Part shown: one piece after another, positions 53,724 to 63,257 of the stretch | Numbering within the stretch: position 1 is the first letter of the stretch | Layout: each line of letters begins with the position of its first letter | Assembly (NCBI GenBank): GCA_965219495.1 | Contig: OZ244777.1 | Location: 3,410,001 to 3,474,000 of the forward strand | DNA: 64,000 bases | Direction of reading: 5' to 3' | DNA from: CAZPXZ01 sp965219495 | GTDB taxonomy: Bacteria; Pseudomonadota; Alphaproteobacteria; Rhodobacterales; CAZPXZ01 | Program-made: the position numbers and the translations under genes | Notes under the pieces: model-generated | Databases searched by the model: none | What the model was told of the DNA's origin: nothing | What the model saw: only the letters and a program-made list of their open reading frames with translations

Positions 53724-54466
53724 TGGCGGAGAAACTGAATCGGCTTTCCGTCGTCACCGGCGCCGCTGGCGTCGTCGGGGCGGCGACAACTCGTCGGCTC
53801 GTCGCCAATGGCCATCGGGTCATCATGGTGGATATCAATTCCAAGCAGCTGGAAGCGACGGCTCGCGCGATTGGTGACGCAGCTTCGTCTCTGGTCTTGG
53901 ATGTTTCCGACCCGGAAGCGGTGCTGCGCGCGTGCGAGGCCATCCGCGGCCAGCACGGCATTGTCGATACGCTGGTCAACAACGCCGGCATTCTCTCCAC
54001 CAACAAGGCCGAGAGCACGTCGCCGGAAGAGTGGCGGCGACTCATGGCGGTCAACCTGGACGGTCCCTTCTATCTCACCCGCGCCTTGATTTCCGGCATG
54101 AGGGAAGAACGTTGGGGTCGCGTGGTCAATGTTTGCTCCTTGGCAATGAAGAGTGGCGGACTCACGGCGGGAACTGCCTATACGGCGTCGAAGGGCGGGC
54201 TTGGCGCGCTGACGTTTTCGCTCGCACGGGAAGTGGCGGCGGATGGCGTCACCGTCAACGCTGTGGCGCCGGCATATGTGCGGACACCGATGGTCACCGA
54301 GCAACTCACAAGCGAGCAGCGTCGGCAGTTGTTGCGCGAAATTCCCGTGGGCCGATTTTGCGAGGCGGAGGAAGTCGCGCGGTTGATCGAATTTCTGGTA
54401 TCGCCGTACGCGGGTTTCATTACCGGCGAGATTATCGACATCAACGGCGGACTGCATCTGGACTAG
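53720..54466 (+). CDS. Short-chain dehydrogenase/reductase (SDR) 1
   Basis: A 248-residue classical SDR: cofactor loop TGAAGVVGAAT, VNNAGILST, catalytic Ser in NVCSLAMKS, Tyr-Lys in YTASKGG, and GEIIDINGG at the end. D in MVDINS suggests NAD preference. Coupled by ATGA to the third ATPase, so part of the Liv unit. Confidence 0.9.
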   Translation: MMAEKLNRLSVVTGAAGVVGAATTRRLVANGHRVIMVDINSKQLEATARAIGDAASSLVLDVSDPEAVLRACEAIRGQHGIVDTLVNNAGILSTNKAESTSPEEWRRLMAVNLDGPFYLTRALISGMREERWGRVVNVCSLAMKSGGLTAGTAYTASKGGLGALTFSLAREVAADGVTVNAVAPAYVRTPMVTEQLTSEQRRQLLREIPVGRFCEAEEVARLIEFLVSPYAGFITGEIIDINGGLHLD

Positions 54467-54480
54467 GGAGTCGTTCCGGT

Positions 54481-55293
54481 ATGGATCGCGTTGTTCCGGA
54501 AAAGCATTCTGTTTCCGAACCTGCACGCTTTTTCGACGTGTGCGACAAGGTCGTGTTCATAGCGGGGGGCTATGGCGGAATCGGACAGGCGATCGCCTGG
54601 GCCTTGGCCTCATCCGGCGCGCACGTCGCGGTTGCGGGGCGGCGCGGCGGGAAGGCAAGAAAGCTTGCCGATGCTTTGGTTGAGAACGGGCTGTCGGCTG
54701 ACGGTGTCGTCCTGGACGCAAAGTCGGTAGCGTCGATTCGGGAAGCCGTCGACGGTGTTGCCGAGCGCTACGGGAGGATTGACGTGCTGGTGAATTGTGT
54801 TGGGATTCAGCGCGAGGAACCGCTGCTTGAGGTCACGGAGAACGCCTACGACGAAGTCTACGAGGTCAATCTCAAGGCCGCGATGTTCCTGGCCCAAGCC
54901 ATTGCCCGCCACCAGATTGCCGCGGGCCGGGGAGGACGGCAGGTGCACTTGTTGTCGGTTCGCGCACATCTTGGGCTGCGTGGCCGCGGGTATTCCGCCT
55001 ACTGCAGCACCAAAGGCGGCATGGCGATGTTGATCAAGCAGCACGCCATGGAACTGGCGCCGGAAGGCATCACGGTCAATGGCGTCGCGCCGACATTCGT
55101 CTACACCGAATTGATCCGCCACGTGATGGAAAATCCCGATTTTCATGACCAATTGCTGGAAAGGATTCCGTTGGGCAGGATTGCCGACCCGAACGATATT
55201 GTGGGTCCGGTCATGTTTTTCTGCTCCGATGCGTCCGGTTTCGTAACCGGCCAAACCATGTATGTGGATGGCGGGGTTACCGCCAGCCAGTGA
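54481..55293 (+). CDS. Short-chain dehydrogenase/reductase (SDR) 2
   Basis: A 270-residue SDR starting MDRVVPEKHSVSEPARFFDV. Variants of the usual motifs: AGGYGGIGQAI for TGxxxGIG, VNCVGIQ for NNAG; catalytic YCSTKGG is intact. AGRRGG after the second strand suggests NADP(H). Last gene of the unit, 14 bases after SDR 1. The frame extending upstream to 53932 is shadow. Confidence 0.9.
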   Translation: MDRVVPEKHSVSEPARFFDVCDKVVFIAGGYGGIGQAIAWALASSGAHVAVAGRRGGKARKLADALVENGLSADGVVLDAKSVASIREAVDGVAERYGRIDVLVNCVGIQREEPLLEVTENAYDEVYEVNLKAAMFLAQAIARHQIAAGRGGRQVHLLSVRAHLGLRGRGYSAYCSTKGGMAMLIKQHAMELAPEGITVNGVAPTFVYTELIRHVMENPDFHDQLLERIPLGRIADPNDIVGPVMFFCSDASGFVTGQTMYVDGGVTASQ

Positions 55294-55904
55294 GGACGTC
55301 ATGCGTGAAGGACTGGTGGAAGTCACGCGACGGATGAAAGGGTTTGCGGCGAGAGACGACATATCCCTTGAAAGTCATCCTCTACAGGCTTCCTTTGCCG
55401 GCGATGACGCCCCTTCATTCGGCGTCCGGGCATTGGCGAGCCAAGCGCCCGGGATGAAAATTCTCGGAATTGATGGCCGTGATGACACTCCCGTGGAAAG
55501 CCTGCGATCAACATTGCGTCGGGCCGCCAGCCGACGAACGGCGATGAATGCGTCCCGGAACTTCCTTGCGGGCGGCGCATGCACCAGATTTCGCCGGGAC
55601 CGAAGGGAAGCGCGCCGGTGATTTCTGAATTCGACCGACGCCGGCAGGGAATTGAAATCGGGCTACGCGCTCCCGTCGCCCCGGGCGGCGAGAAAATGAG
55701 AAATCCGATTGTGGGCGCCCTCGGCATGGCCAAGCCGTGCTCGATACACGCCAAGTCGTTTGCCGGCGCTCCGGCGCCGGGCCAGAAACCGGAAATCAGA
55801 TTGCAAATGTGCGTCTTGGAGCAGACGCCGTTTACCGAATCGTTTGCCAGAACGAAGTAGTTTGTCCTCGCCCTACGACCGTAAGCGAACTCGTGCCGAC
55901 CTCG
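55294..55904. other. No recognisable gene
   Basis: About 610 bases after the Liv unit. Open frames on both strands lack signals. No clear terminator seen. Confidence 0.4.
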
Positions 55905-56294
55905 CTAGCTCGGCGTATGGTCCACATCCTCTGGCAAGACGACGGGCTGACCATGGGGAGTGTTGCGGAAGGCATCTTCCCACTTCTGCCGCCGGTCAAG
56001 CAGCATTTCTCGGCTGACTAGTCCCTTTCTGCTCACCATTCGCTCAAGCGCAGACAGCAGGTGCAAGTAATAGTCCGGATCTTCGTCAGGGTTTGCGCAG
56101 TCTTGTGCCGCGTTGATCTCGGCGTCCAACGCCTCCAACCACTCTGCGACCGTAAAGTGTCCATGTTCTTCAAGGGCAATGGACAACGCCAGTGCTTCGG
56201 CCTCCCACGGTTCCTTGAACGACCAGCGTTCGACTTCCGACGGTGGCGGATCGGTCAAGTGCATTGAGTCAGGGTCTTTTTCAGGTCGTCTCAT
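55905..56294 (-). CDS. Nitrile hydratase accessory-like protein
   Basis: A 129-residue protein with the pattern of nitrile hydratase accessory proteins and beta-subunit N-termini: FKEPWEAEALALSIALEEHG, HFTVAEWLEALDAEINAAQD, DYYLHLLSALERM. Such proteins help insert cobalt or iron into nitrile hydratase (or related thiocyanate hydrolase). No hydratase alpha or beta gene lies nearby, so it is an orphan or its partners were lost to the adjacent IS debris. Confidence 0.75.
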   Translation of the reverse strand: MRRPEKDPDSMHLTDPPPSEVERWSFKEPWEAEALALSIALEEHGHFTVAEWLEALDAEINAAQDCANPDEDPDYYLHLLSALERMVSRKGLVSREMLLDRRQKWEDAFRNTPHGQPVVLPEDVDHTPS

Positions 56295-56780
56295 GGTGGA
56301 ATTCCCAAATATGCAAATGCGCCTTTTCCCTCTTCGCTGGTCGTATCCGCCAAACGGAATCCAAGGGCGCCACGGTCCCCTTCGGGATCAGGGTCTCCGG
56401 CCATTGCCGATGAAGCTTGCAGTTATTCGGACTCCCGGCCTTCTCCTCGATTCGGAAAGGGGAGGGCTGACCATTCCATCTTCAAGCAAGGTAAGTGTAT
56501 TCGTTCGGGGATCATACGCATAGGTTGCCATGACCCTGTCTTGCGGCGAGCGGCGCCACTGCTCCGCTTGCTTCGGCGGACCTTCGGCCCCTTCGCTCCT
56601 GCCGCCGCCACGGGAAGCAGGAACATGCCGCCATACCCCACCCGTGAACGGGCCAGGGCCCGTTGCAGGATATTCCCCGGATCCGCGAGTTAAATTTCTG
56701 CAAATACCCGTCGACCCCTTTGTTTCCAATGGGTTATAGAAGGTCTAGAAAAATGGATTCTTCACCGACCGGGTGCCATT
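56295..56780. other. No recognisable gene
   Basis: About 490 bases upstream of the accessory-like gene. No motif or credible frame. Confidence 0.4.
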
Positions 56781-57590
56781 ATGGTCGCAGATCCGAATTC
56801 CCCGGTCAACTGCCGGTATTCCGAGACCGGCCCCGCCTCGATGGCCTACGGCGGCGCCGGTGCTTGGCTGAAGGAGTCTTGGCGCAGTGGTGTGTTGCGC
56901 GATCTTCCCCGGAGGCCGTCGGGCGGCCAGGGCTGGACCGACGGCCAGACGGTTTTGGCGGCAGTGATGCTGAACGTGCCGGGGTTCCTTTGCGCGGAGG
57001 ATCTGGAGCGCATGGGGGCGGATCTGGGCCTTTGTCGCACGGCCCGGCGATACGAACCGCGGATTCTGGGGGTGGGACGGAAGCAGCTGGGACGCCGCCA
57101 TCGTGGTGGCCGGCAGCGGACATTTCCTTCGCCCCGTGCGCTGCCGGACCGGTTGCACGGCCACCGGGACGCGCCGGCGGGACAGGAGCGGCGCAAGGGC
57201 GAGGCGATTGCGCCGCGGCCTGCGGCTTCGCTGGACGTGTTTGGCGCGGCGTGCCGGCGCCTGTTCGCAAAACAAGCGGCATGGCATGGTATGGCCTGCG
57301 CAGCATCACCCTGGACCTGGATTCGACGATCATCCCCTCGGGCAAACGCGATGCGCTGCCGACCTACCGCTCGGCGAATGGGTATGTCCGGGGGAGACGG
57401 GGTATCAACCGCCGAATGCGTCTTGCCAACAACTGGGGATGATGGCGCATTCGGAGATGCGTGACGGCAATGCGCCCGCCAAGGAAGGAAACGCGCGCGT
57501 GCTGTTGGAAGCGTTGGAGCGGTTGCCGGGGGCGGTCGAGGAGGTCCTGATGCGGAGCGACAGCGGTCGATCTGCATTTAGACCGGTACC
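56781..57590 (+). pseudogene. Decayed IS1380-family transposase
   Basis: Fragments in successive frames: ASMAYGGAGAWLKESWRSGV and GWTDGQTVLAAVMLNVPG with CAEDLERMGADLGL; then GLRSITLDLDSTIIPSGKRD (first catalytic Asp region); then HSEMRDGNAPAKEGNARVLL and EEVLMRSDSGRS. They follow the IS1380 order but need several frameshifts and are shorter than the 430-450 residues of the family. Confidence 0.7.
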
Positions 57591-57655
57591 TCCTGACAGG
57601 ACAGATGGCGCTTTCGTCAACCTAAAACCGGTGTTCTCGAAACGAACCATTCCGA

Positions 57656-59077
57656 TTACTCATATTGGCCGTTCCGCCAAGTCGGGCTCCACGGAGCGTC
57701 CATGCCCTTGGCCGTAATCCGGCGTTCGCGTTGACTGCGCACTACCTGATCGTAAATCAACCGACTGTCCCATTCGTACAGAGCGATGTCCGTCAACTCC
57801 TTCACCACAGCCGAATAGTTCGGATCGTCAATGCGGTCATCGCACTCTTCGGGGTCCCTGTCCAAATCGAATAATTCAGAACGCTCGCCGTGATAGTAAT
57901 TCAGTTTGTGCGGTCCGCGTCGCACCATGCGGCACGCAGTGGTCACGCCATGCCCCTCATACTCGGCAATCGCGAGGCCTGGGCCGTCGCCGCTGCTTCC
58001 ATCCAGCAGGGGCAGCAGACTTGCACCGTCCGTGAATTCATTGTCCGCTCGAGCGATATCAAGCATCGTTTGTACGACATCAAGCAACGAGGTTACTTGG
58101 CTATGACGGCTCCCGGCCTGCACGACGTCCGGCCATCTGACAATGAGCGGCACGCGCGCCGATGCCTCGTAGAATGTGCACTTGTACCATAGCCCATGCT
58201 CCCCGAGCGCCTCGCCATGATCGGACACATAGATCACAATCGTGTTGTCGGCCAGGCCGTTTGCAGCAACCGCATCCAGCAATGCGCCCACCTGCCGGTC
58301 TGCAAACTCCACCAGGCCATAATACGCAGCACGCGCCTTCCTGACCTGCTCCTCCGGGATACCGTCGCAATCAAAGTACTGGCGCACCTTCTTGACTTGA
58401 GGATGCTGAGATTCCAGGTGGCCTTCGGAAATCTCCGGCGGTTCGGCCAGATCGAGATAGTGGTGATAGAGTTCCGGCCGGCAAATAAACGGAAAGTGCG
58501 GTGTGTAGATCGACGCGCAGAGCGCCCAGGGTGTCGTGTGCCGTTCCGGTTCGGCCAGATACCTGAGGCACTGATGCGTAACCTCCTCATCATACTGCAT
58601 GTGTTCGTAGTCTCGCCCGTCCGGGTCCTTCATCAGGCGGTCGCGGACTTTTCTCCCTCCTGGCGGAATACTGGTTGTCCAGTCGGGCAAGTCACGGCTG
58701 ATACCGCACATTCCTGCGATGTCCGGCATGATCCGGCGCTTGAATCCATGCAGTTGATCCGGACCGACAAAGTGCATCTTGCCGGACAGACAGGTCTCAT
58801 ATCCCGCTGCATTCAAGCGATGCGCCCAAGTTGCTTCGTCGCTCGCCAGCGCAACCGAATTGTCCCATGCGCGGATCCGATATGGGTACTTGCCTGTCAT
58901 GAATGACATGCGTGACGGGCTGCATAGCGGGGAGTTGCAGTAGGCGTTGTCAAAGACGGCGCCGTTGTCGGCAAGCCGTTGCATGTTGGGTGTCCTGACC
59001 AACGGATGTCCATATGGCATCGAGACCATTGGATTATGCTCGTCAGACATGATGACAAGTATGTTGGGCTTCGTCAC
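57656..59077 (-). CDS. Sulfatase
   Basis: A 473-residue alkaline-phosphatase-superfamily sulfatase. PNILVIMSDEHNP (metal site), C52 in LCSPSRMSFMTGKYP (C-x-P-S-R, converted to formylglycine by a maturase), GKMHFVG and IVIYVSDHGEALGEHG (metal site). It hydrolyses sulfate esters; the layout resembles choline-sulfatase-like enzymes. No signal peptide, so likely cytoplasmic. GTG at 59077 follows AAGGAG and overlaps the stop of the Gfo/Idh/MocA remnant (GTGA). Last gene of the minus-strand sugar/polyol unit. Confidence 0.92.
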   Translation of the reverse strand: MTKPNILVIMSDEHNPMVSMPYGHPLVRTPNMQRLADNGAVFDNAYCNSPLCSPSRMSFMTGKYPYRIRAWDNSVALASDEATWAHRLNAAGYETCLSGKMHFVGPDQLHGFKRRIMPDIAGMCGISRDLPDWTTSIPPGGRKVRDRLMKDPDGRDYEHMQYDEEVTHQCLRYLAEPERHTTPWALCASIYTPHFPFICRPELYHHYLDLAEPPEISEGHLESQHPQVKKVRQYFDCDGIPEEQVRKARAAYYGLVEFADRQVGALLDAVAANGLADNTIVIYVSDHGEALGEHGLWYKCTFYEASARVPLIVRWPDVVQAGSRHSQVTSLLDVVQTMLDIARADNEFTDGASLLPLLDGSSGDGPGLAIAEYEGHGVTTACRMVRRGPHKLNYYHGERSELFDLDRDPEECDDRIDDPNYSAVVKELTDIALYEWDSRLIYDQVVRSQRERRITAKGMDAPWSPTWRNGQYE

Positions 59078-59300
59078 GGACTGATTCTCCTTCGACACTG
59101 AATCGATGGCGTTTCGACAGGTCCAATTGGACCGATTTCGACGGACGCTGTGATGGCGTCAGCGACGGCGATCGCTCCGACGGCGTCATGCAAAGGCATT
59201 GCGATGCTCGAGTCGTCGCAAACGGTGCGGGCGAAGTCCTTTGCCTGCCGGGCATGGCCCCCAAGTGTCCCGCAATTCGACTGCGGCAAGCGAGGCGTAT
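59074..59300 (-). pseudogene. C-terminal remnant of a Gfo/Idh/MocA oxidoreductase
   Basis: Reads GGHARQAKDFARTV, then DAVGAIAVADAITASVEIG, the end of a Gfo/Idh/MocA dehydrogenase (pattern GGH..Q..DF..A...G......A......A..AI..SA..G). The stop overlaps the sulfatase start, so it was a real coupled gene. The rest is replaced by IS1595 debris. Confidence 0.6.
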
Positions 59301-59399
59301 CCAACTGCCTGCGAAAGCCGCCCGAATGATGAGAAAGGGTTCGTTTCTGCATGTGCACTGCGGCCGCACCTGAAGAACTGGCGATCACGAACGCCGACC

Positions 59400-60110
59400 T
59401 ACGGGACGCGAGAGACGCGTGGCTGCGAGGGACTCATATCCTTTGAGCGCGCCCAAGGTGACGGATATTGCGAGATGTCCGGGTGTGGGGGCTCAATTTT
59501 CGAGAAGGCGCATGCCTGGCTGAGCGGGTTTTCCCGAAGGTATTGTAGCAGGGGTATGGGGCGAACCGGTATGGCGATGGTTGAATTTTCATTCTGGTTC
59601 ATGAGGCGCAGATCGAGGGCGGGTCTGGGAAGGCCCTTGAATTTCGCCGGTCGGACCTCGGCCATGCCCCGGAAGCCTTCGATGCCGTTGATGTGGACGG
59701 TTCCCTTGGCGAACGCATCTCTGGAAGGATCGACTGGGAAGTGGCCGCCACCTTAATTGCCCAGGCCGTTGTAGTCGCGCCATCCATTGGAGTTGACGAC
59801 GTTGCGCTGGTCCACCTGGCCGCGAACAGTCCCCTGCAGGGGTAGTCTTGGGCAGTGCGCGACGATCTCGGTTTGGACTTGGCCCCAACGCTTGAAGATG
59901 CCGAACACAGTCCCGCCGCGGGCGCCGCGTTTCACAGGCGCGCAGAATGCGTGCCCGCAAGTCCCGGCCGAGCCGGTTCAAGGTGTTGCGGTTCAGGCCG
60001 TTCAGGGCCGCCGCCTGGAAAGCCGTCAGATCGGCAGTGAATTGGCGGGCGACCTCGCGGATCCTGGCCCTGGAGATCCTCGAACGGCTTGGCGCATTTG
60101 TTTATCATTG
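59400..60110 (-). pseudogene. Decayed IS1595-family (IS1016-like) transposase
   Basis: Fragments in order on the minus strand: FTADLTAFQAAALNGLNRNT and LNRLGRDLRARI (N-terminal helix-turn-helix), GTVFGIFKRWGQVQTEIV with VVNSNGWRDYNGLGN, then GTVHINGIEGFRGMAEV. The order is that of IS1016-type transposases with stops and shifts. It sits between the mannitol-dehydrogenase gene and the Gfo/Idh/MocA remnant it probably disrupted. Confidence 0.65.
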
Positions 60111-60115
60111 TCTCG

Positions 60116-61624
60116 CTATGCTCTCTGCCCCATGCAGAGACGCTCAGCCGAGCTTACCCAATCGTGAACGTAGTCACGAATGACCTTTCGGGCTCCGTGC
60201 GCCCATATCTTGGCGATCTGACCCGTGAAGGCCTCGACAAACCTGCTCTCTTCACGAAGCGACCCGAAAACGGACGAGATGGCGAGAAACGCCGCTGCGT
60301 TCGATCGCGAAGCTTGGCCCGCGCGACCGAGAACCGGCGCCAATCCATCATCGACTTGAATCGGATCGCCCGCCTCCGTCATGCCCGCGCAGTAGCGGCA
60401 CCAAAGCGCCACTTCCAGCGCTAGTCCGTCGATCGGCGCGCCCTCTCCCAACGCCTGGCGGATCGACGGCAATATGAATTTCGGCTGACGGTTCGATCCA
60501 TCCTGGCAAAGGCGTGGAATCGTGTCACCAATGGCTGCATTGGTGAAACGACGTTTGATCGTTTCAAGATAAGCAATGTAGTCGACACCACTGATCGGAT
60601 TTAGCAATGGAATGACTTCCCGCCGCTGCAGCGCATCGAGAAACGCGAAGACATCGACGTCGGCCATCGCCTCATGAACAAATTGGTGCCCGAGAAGCGC
60701 CGCCGGGTAGGCGATCGCGGCATGCCCCCCATTGAGAATGCGCAGCTTCATCAGTTCGTAGGCCGCGACATCGCGCACGAATTCCACTCCGACGCGCTCC
60801 AGCGGCGGACGGCCTTGCGGAAATTTCTCCTCCAATACCCATTGTCGGAAGGGTTCGCAGACTACGGGGGCCGCGTCTTCAATTCCAAACTGATCCGCTA
60901 CCAGTTGTCGCTGCCGGTCCGAAGTCGCAGGCGTGATGCAGTCAACCATACTGTTGGGAAAAGCGACATGCTGCACGATCCAATCTGCCATTTCCGGGTC
61001 AGCTCGATTGGCGAGACCCAAAACCGTGCGCCGGGCCGTTGCGCCATTTTCCGGCAGATTGTCGCAAGACATGATAGTAAAAGGTTCGACGCCAGCAGAA
61101 CGACGCGCGCGCAGCGCCGCAATCAGCATCCCGAAAACCGTCTCCGGAATACCGGCGCCAGCGATGTCCCGCTGTATTGCTGGGTCGGTCGCATCAAATT
61201 CTCCGGTTTCAGTCAAGTAATAACCACCTTCAGTGATCGTCATCGACACAATCCGAACCGCCGGATCGATCAAGTGCGCAATGACGCTTTTCGGATCCGG
61301 TGCGGCGAAGTCGATCATCGAACCGATGACCCGGGCAGACCGGCCGTTCGAGTCGAGTTCGACTACCGTTGTCAGCCAGTCCTGCCCCGCCAAAGCCTGT
61401 CGCATCCACGCATCGGTTCGTCGGGTCCCAGCCCCGACGACGGCCCAATCGAGGCCGTGTCCATCGCTAAACAGGCGGTCCAGATAATTGCCCATGTGCG
61501 CTCTATGAAAGTTGCCGACCCCGATGTGCACAATCCCGCAGCGAAGTAGGCTTCGATGGTATTTCGGGACGGCTACAGCGTCGCTCAGTAGGCCGAGCGC
61601 ATCTCTACTGAGCTGAACAGCCAC
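60116..61624 (-). CDS. Mannitol 2-dehydrogenase / fructuronate reductase-family protein
   Basis: A 502-residue polyol-specific long-chain dehydrogenase. HIGVGNFHRAHMGNYLDRL (cofactor region), SMTITEGGYY, MSCDNLPENG, and catalytic MKLRILNGGHAAIAYPA (K-x5-N-x2-H). It interconverts a sugar alcohol and ketose, or an aldonate and keto-aldonate, with NAD. GTG at 61624 follows GGAGGG; the frame reaching 61684 is not needed. Together with the adjacent transporter and sulfatase it suggests catabolism of a (sulfated) polyol or sugar acid. Confidence 0.9.
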   Translation of the reverse strand: MAVQLSRDALGLLSDAVAVPKYHRSLLRCGIVHIGVGNFHRAHMGNYLDRLFSDGHGLDWAVVGAGTRRTDAWMRQALAGQDWLTTVVELDSNGRSARVIGSMIDFAAPDPKSVIAHLIDPAVRIVSMTITEGGYYLTETGEFDATDPAIQRDIAGAGIPETVFGMLIAALRARRSAGVEPFTIMSCDNLPENGATARRTVLGLANRADPEMADWIVQHVAFPNSMVDCITPATSDRQRQLVADQFGIEDAAPVVCEPFRQWVLEEKFPQGRPPLERVGVEFVRDVAAYELMKLRILNGGHAAIAYPAALLGHQFVHEAMADVDVFAFLDALQRREVIPLLNPISGVDYIAYLETIKRRFTNAAIGDTIPRLCQDGSNRQPKFILPSIRQALGEGAPIDGLALEVALWCRYCAGMTEAGDPIQVDDGLAPVLGRAGQASRSNAAAFLAISSVFGSLREESRFVEAFTGQIAKIWAHGARKVIRDYVHDWVSSAERLCMGQRA

Positions 61625-61720
61625 GCGGTTTCCCTCCGGTCGCAGCCGGCCGGGCCGCAAGCGGACCGGCCGGCTTTGATTCATCGAATCCAGGCAATCG
61701 AGAGTGAGCGGGCGTTCTCG

Positions 61721-63223
61721 CTACTCGGAAATGGTGGCATGCTCGAACACTGCAAAACCGTCCGCGGTCCATTGCACATCACTCACGGAGTTCGGGGTCA
61801 CGAACAACCGAATTCGCGGAATGATCGGCAAAATAAAGCGATCTTCGCGGAATATCCGCGCAACCTCTTTGTATGCCGCCCTGCGTTCCGCAAGCACTGG
61901 GGTGGAGCCACCGGCCAGGACTGCCTCGGTATAGGCCGGGTTTTCGTAGCTGGTGATGTTGCCGTTCGGACGGAACACGACGGTCGTTTCGAGCAGTGCC
62001 GACGGATCCTTGCCGGCCCGGCCGAAGGCGTGAGATGCGATTTCATACTCGCGCTTGTCGACATATTGTGAACGGTAGCCAACCGCATCGACGTTTTCGA
62101 TGGTCAGGTTGATGCCGATCTTGGCGAGATCCGCCTGCAGGATTTCGGCAATCGTCGTATATTCAGTCCGAATATCCGTCGAGGTAAGAATCATCAGCTC
62201 AATCGGAAGGTCGACTCCCGCACCTTCGAGCACCATCTGGGCCTTATCGAGATCGTACTCGCAGTTGTCATACTCTGCGAAGTAGGCCATCGAATTGGAC
62301 TTGAAGGGAAGACACCAGGTGCTCCCTTCCGGTCCGAAGATCAGCTTGGCAATGCGCTCTCTGTCGAGAGACAGATCGATGGCCTCCCTGACCGCCTTGT
62401 TCTGAAGCGCCGGTGTCTTCAGGTTAAGCGACAAATCGTGGCCAACACCTGAAGGAGCGCTGCCTGTCACATAGTCGTCATCCCTGCTGAAAGGCAGAAC
62501 ATCCACCCAACCGAGTTCGGTGATCAAATCGAGTTCGCCACTCTTCAGAGACAGGATTGCGGCTTGCTGGTTCGGTGCGATGACGATCTCAAGACCATCA
62601 AGGTCCGGTGCGCCGTTCCAATAGTCGTCGTTCTTCTCAAATGTCGTGACGGTGCCGGGACTGTGAGACGCAACTCTGAATGCGCCGGTGCCTACCGCCG
62701 TTGTGCTGAAGTCAGACGACGTCTCTGAATCGGTAATGTAGAACAGTTCCAGAAGATCGAACACACCTGGGAACGGTTTTTCGAACTTCATAACCACCGT
62801 ATGATCATCCGGCGTTTCGAGTCCAACAACGCGTCTGGCGAAGCCCGCGATCAGCGCGCCGTTATCCGGATTGACGACATAGTCCATGCTTGCTTTCACA
62901 TCCGCCGACGTGAATGGACGCCCGGAGTGAAATGTGACGCCTTTTCGCAGGTTCAATGTCAGCGTCAGACCGTCTTCGGAGAAGCTCCAACTTTCGGCAA
63001 GACGCGGTTGTGGAACCAGGTTCTCGTCGTAGCGGGTGAGTCCGTCGAAGACGTTGCTGACCATCGGTTCATTGGGCGCCGCTAGCGTATAGGGATTGAG
63101 ATTCGGCAGCGTGGCGGTCTGGCCAATGCGCAGAACGTTGTCCGCAATCGCGGTGGAAGCCATCAAGGAGAAAGCCGTGGCGGCGATCCCCGTGATGAAT
63201 TTGGATCTTGGGTTGGTCATCAT
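61721..63223 (-). CDS. ABC substrate-binding protein, family 5
   Basis: A 500-residue periplasmic receptor with a signal peptide (ITGIAATAFSLMASTAIAD). SBP_bac_5 landmarks: YDENLVPQPRLAESWSFSED, FHSGRPFTSADVKASMDYV, VGTGAFRVASHSPG. The family binds oligopeptides but also sugars and glycosides. It lies between an ABC ATPase gene and the polyol dehydrogenase gene, which suggests a carbohydrate ligand. No permease gene is within the window. Confidence 0.9.
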   Translation of the reverse strand: MMTNPRSKFITGIAATAFSLMASTAIADNVLRIGQTATLPNLNPYTLAAPNEPMVSNVFDGLTRYDENLVPQPRLAESWSFSEDGLTLTLNLRKGVTFHSGRPFTSADVKASMDYVVNPDNGALIAGFARRVVGLETPDDHTVVMKFEKPFPGVFDLLELFYITDSETSSDFSTTAVGTGAFRVASHSPGTVTTFEKNDDYWNGAPDLDGLEIVIAPNQQAAILSLKSGELDLITELGWVDVLPFSRDDDYVTGSAPSGVGHDLSLNLKTPALQNKAVREAIDLSLDRERIAKLIFGPEGSTWCLPFKSNSMAYFAEYDNCEYDLDKAQMVLEGAGVDLPIELMILTSTDIRTEYTTIAEILQADLAKIGINLTIENVDAVGYRSQYVDKREYEIASHAFGRAGKDPSALLETTVVFRPNGNITSYENPAYTEAVLAGGSTPVLAERRAAYKEVARIFREDRFILPIIPRIRLFVTPNSVSDVQWTADGFAVFEHATISE

Positions 63224-63257
63224 TTCTCTCCTGTTTTGTCGTGATCGGTCAATACGG

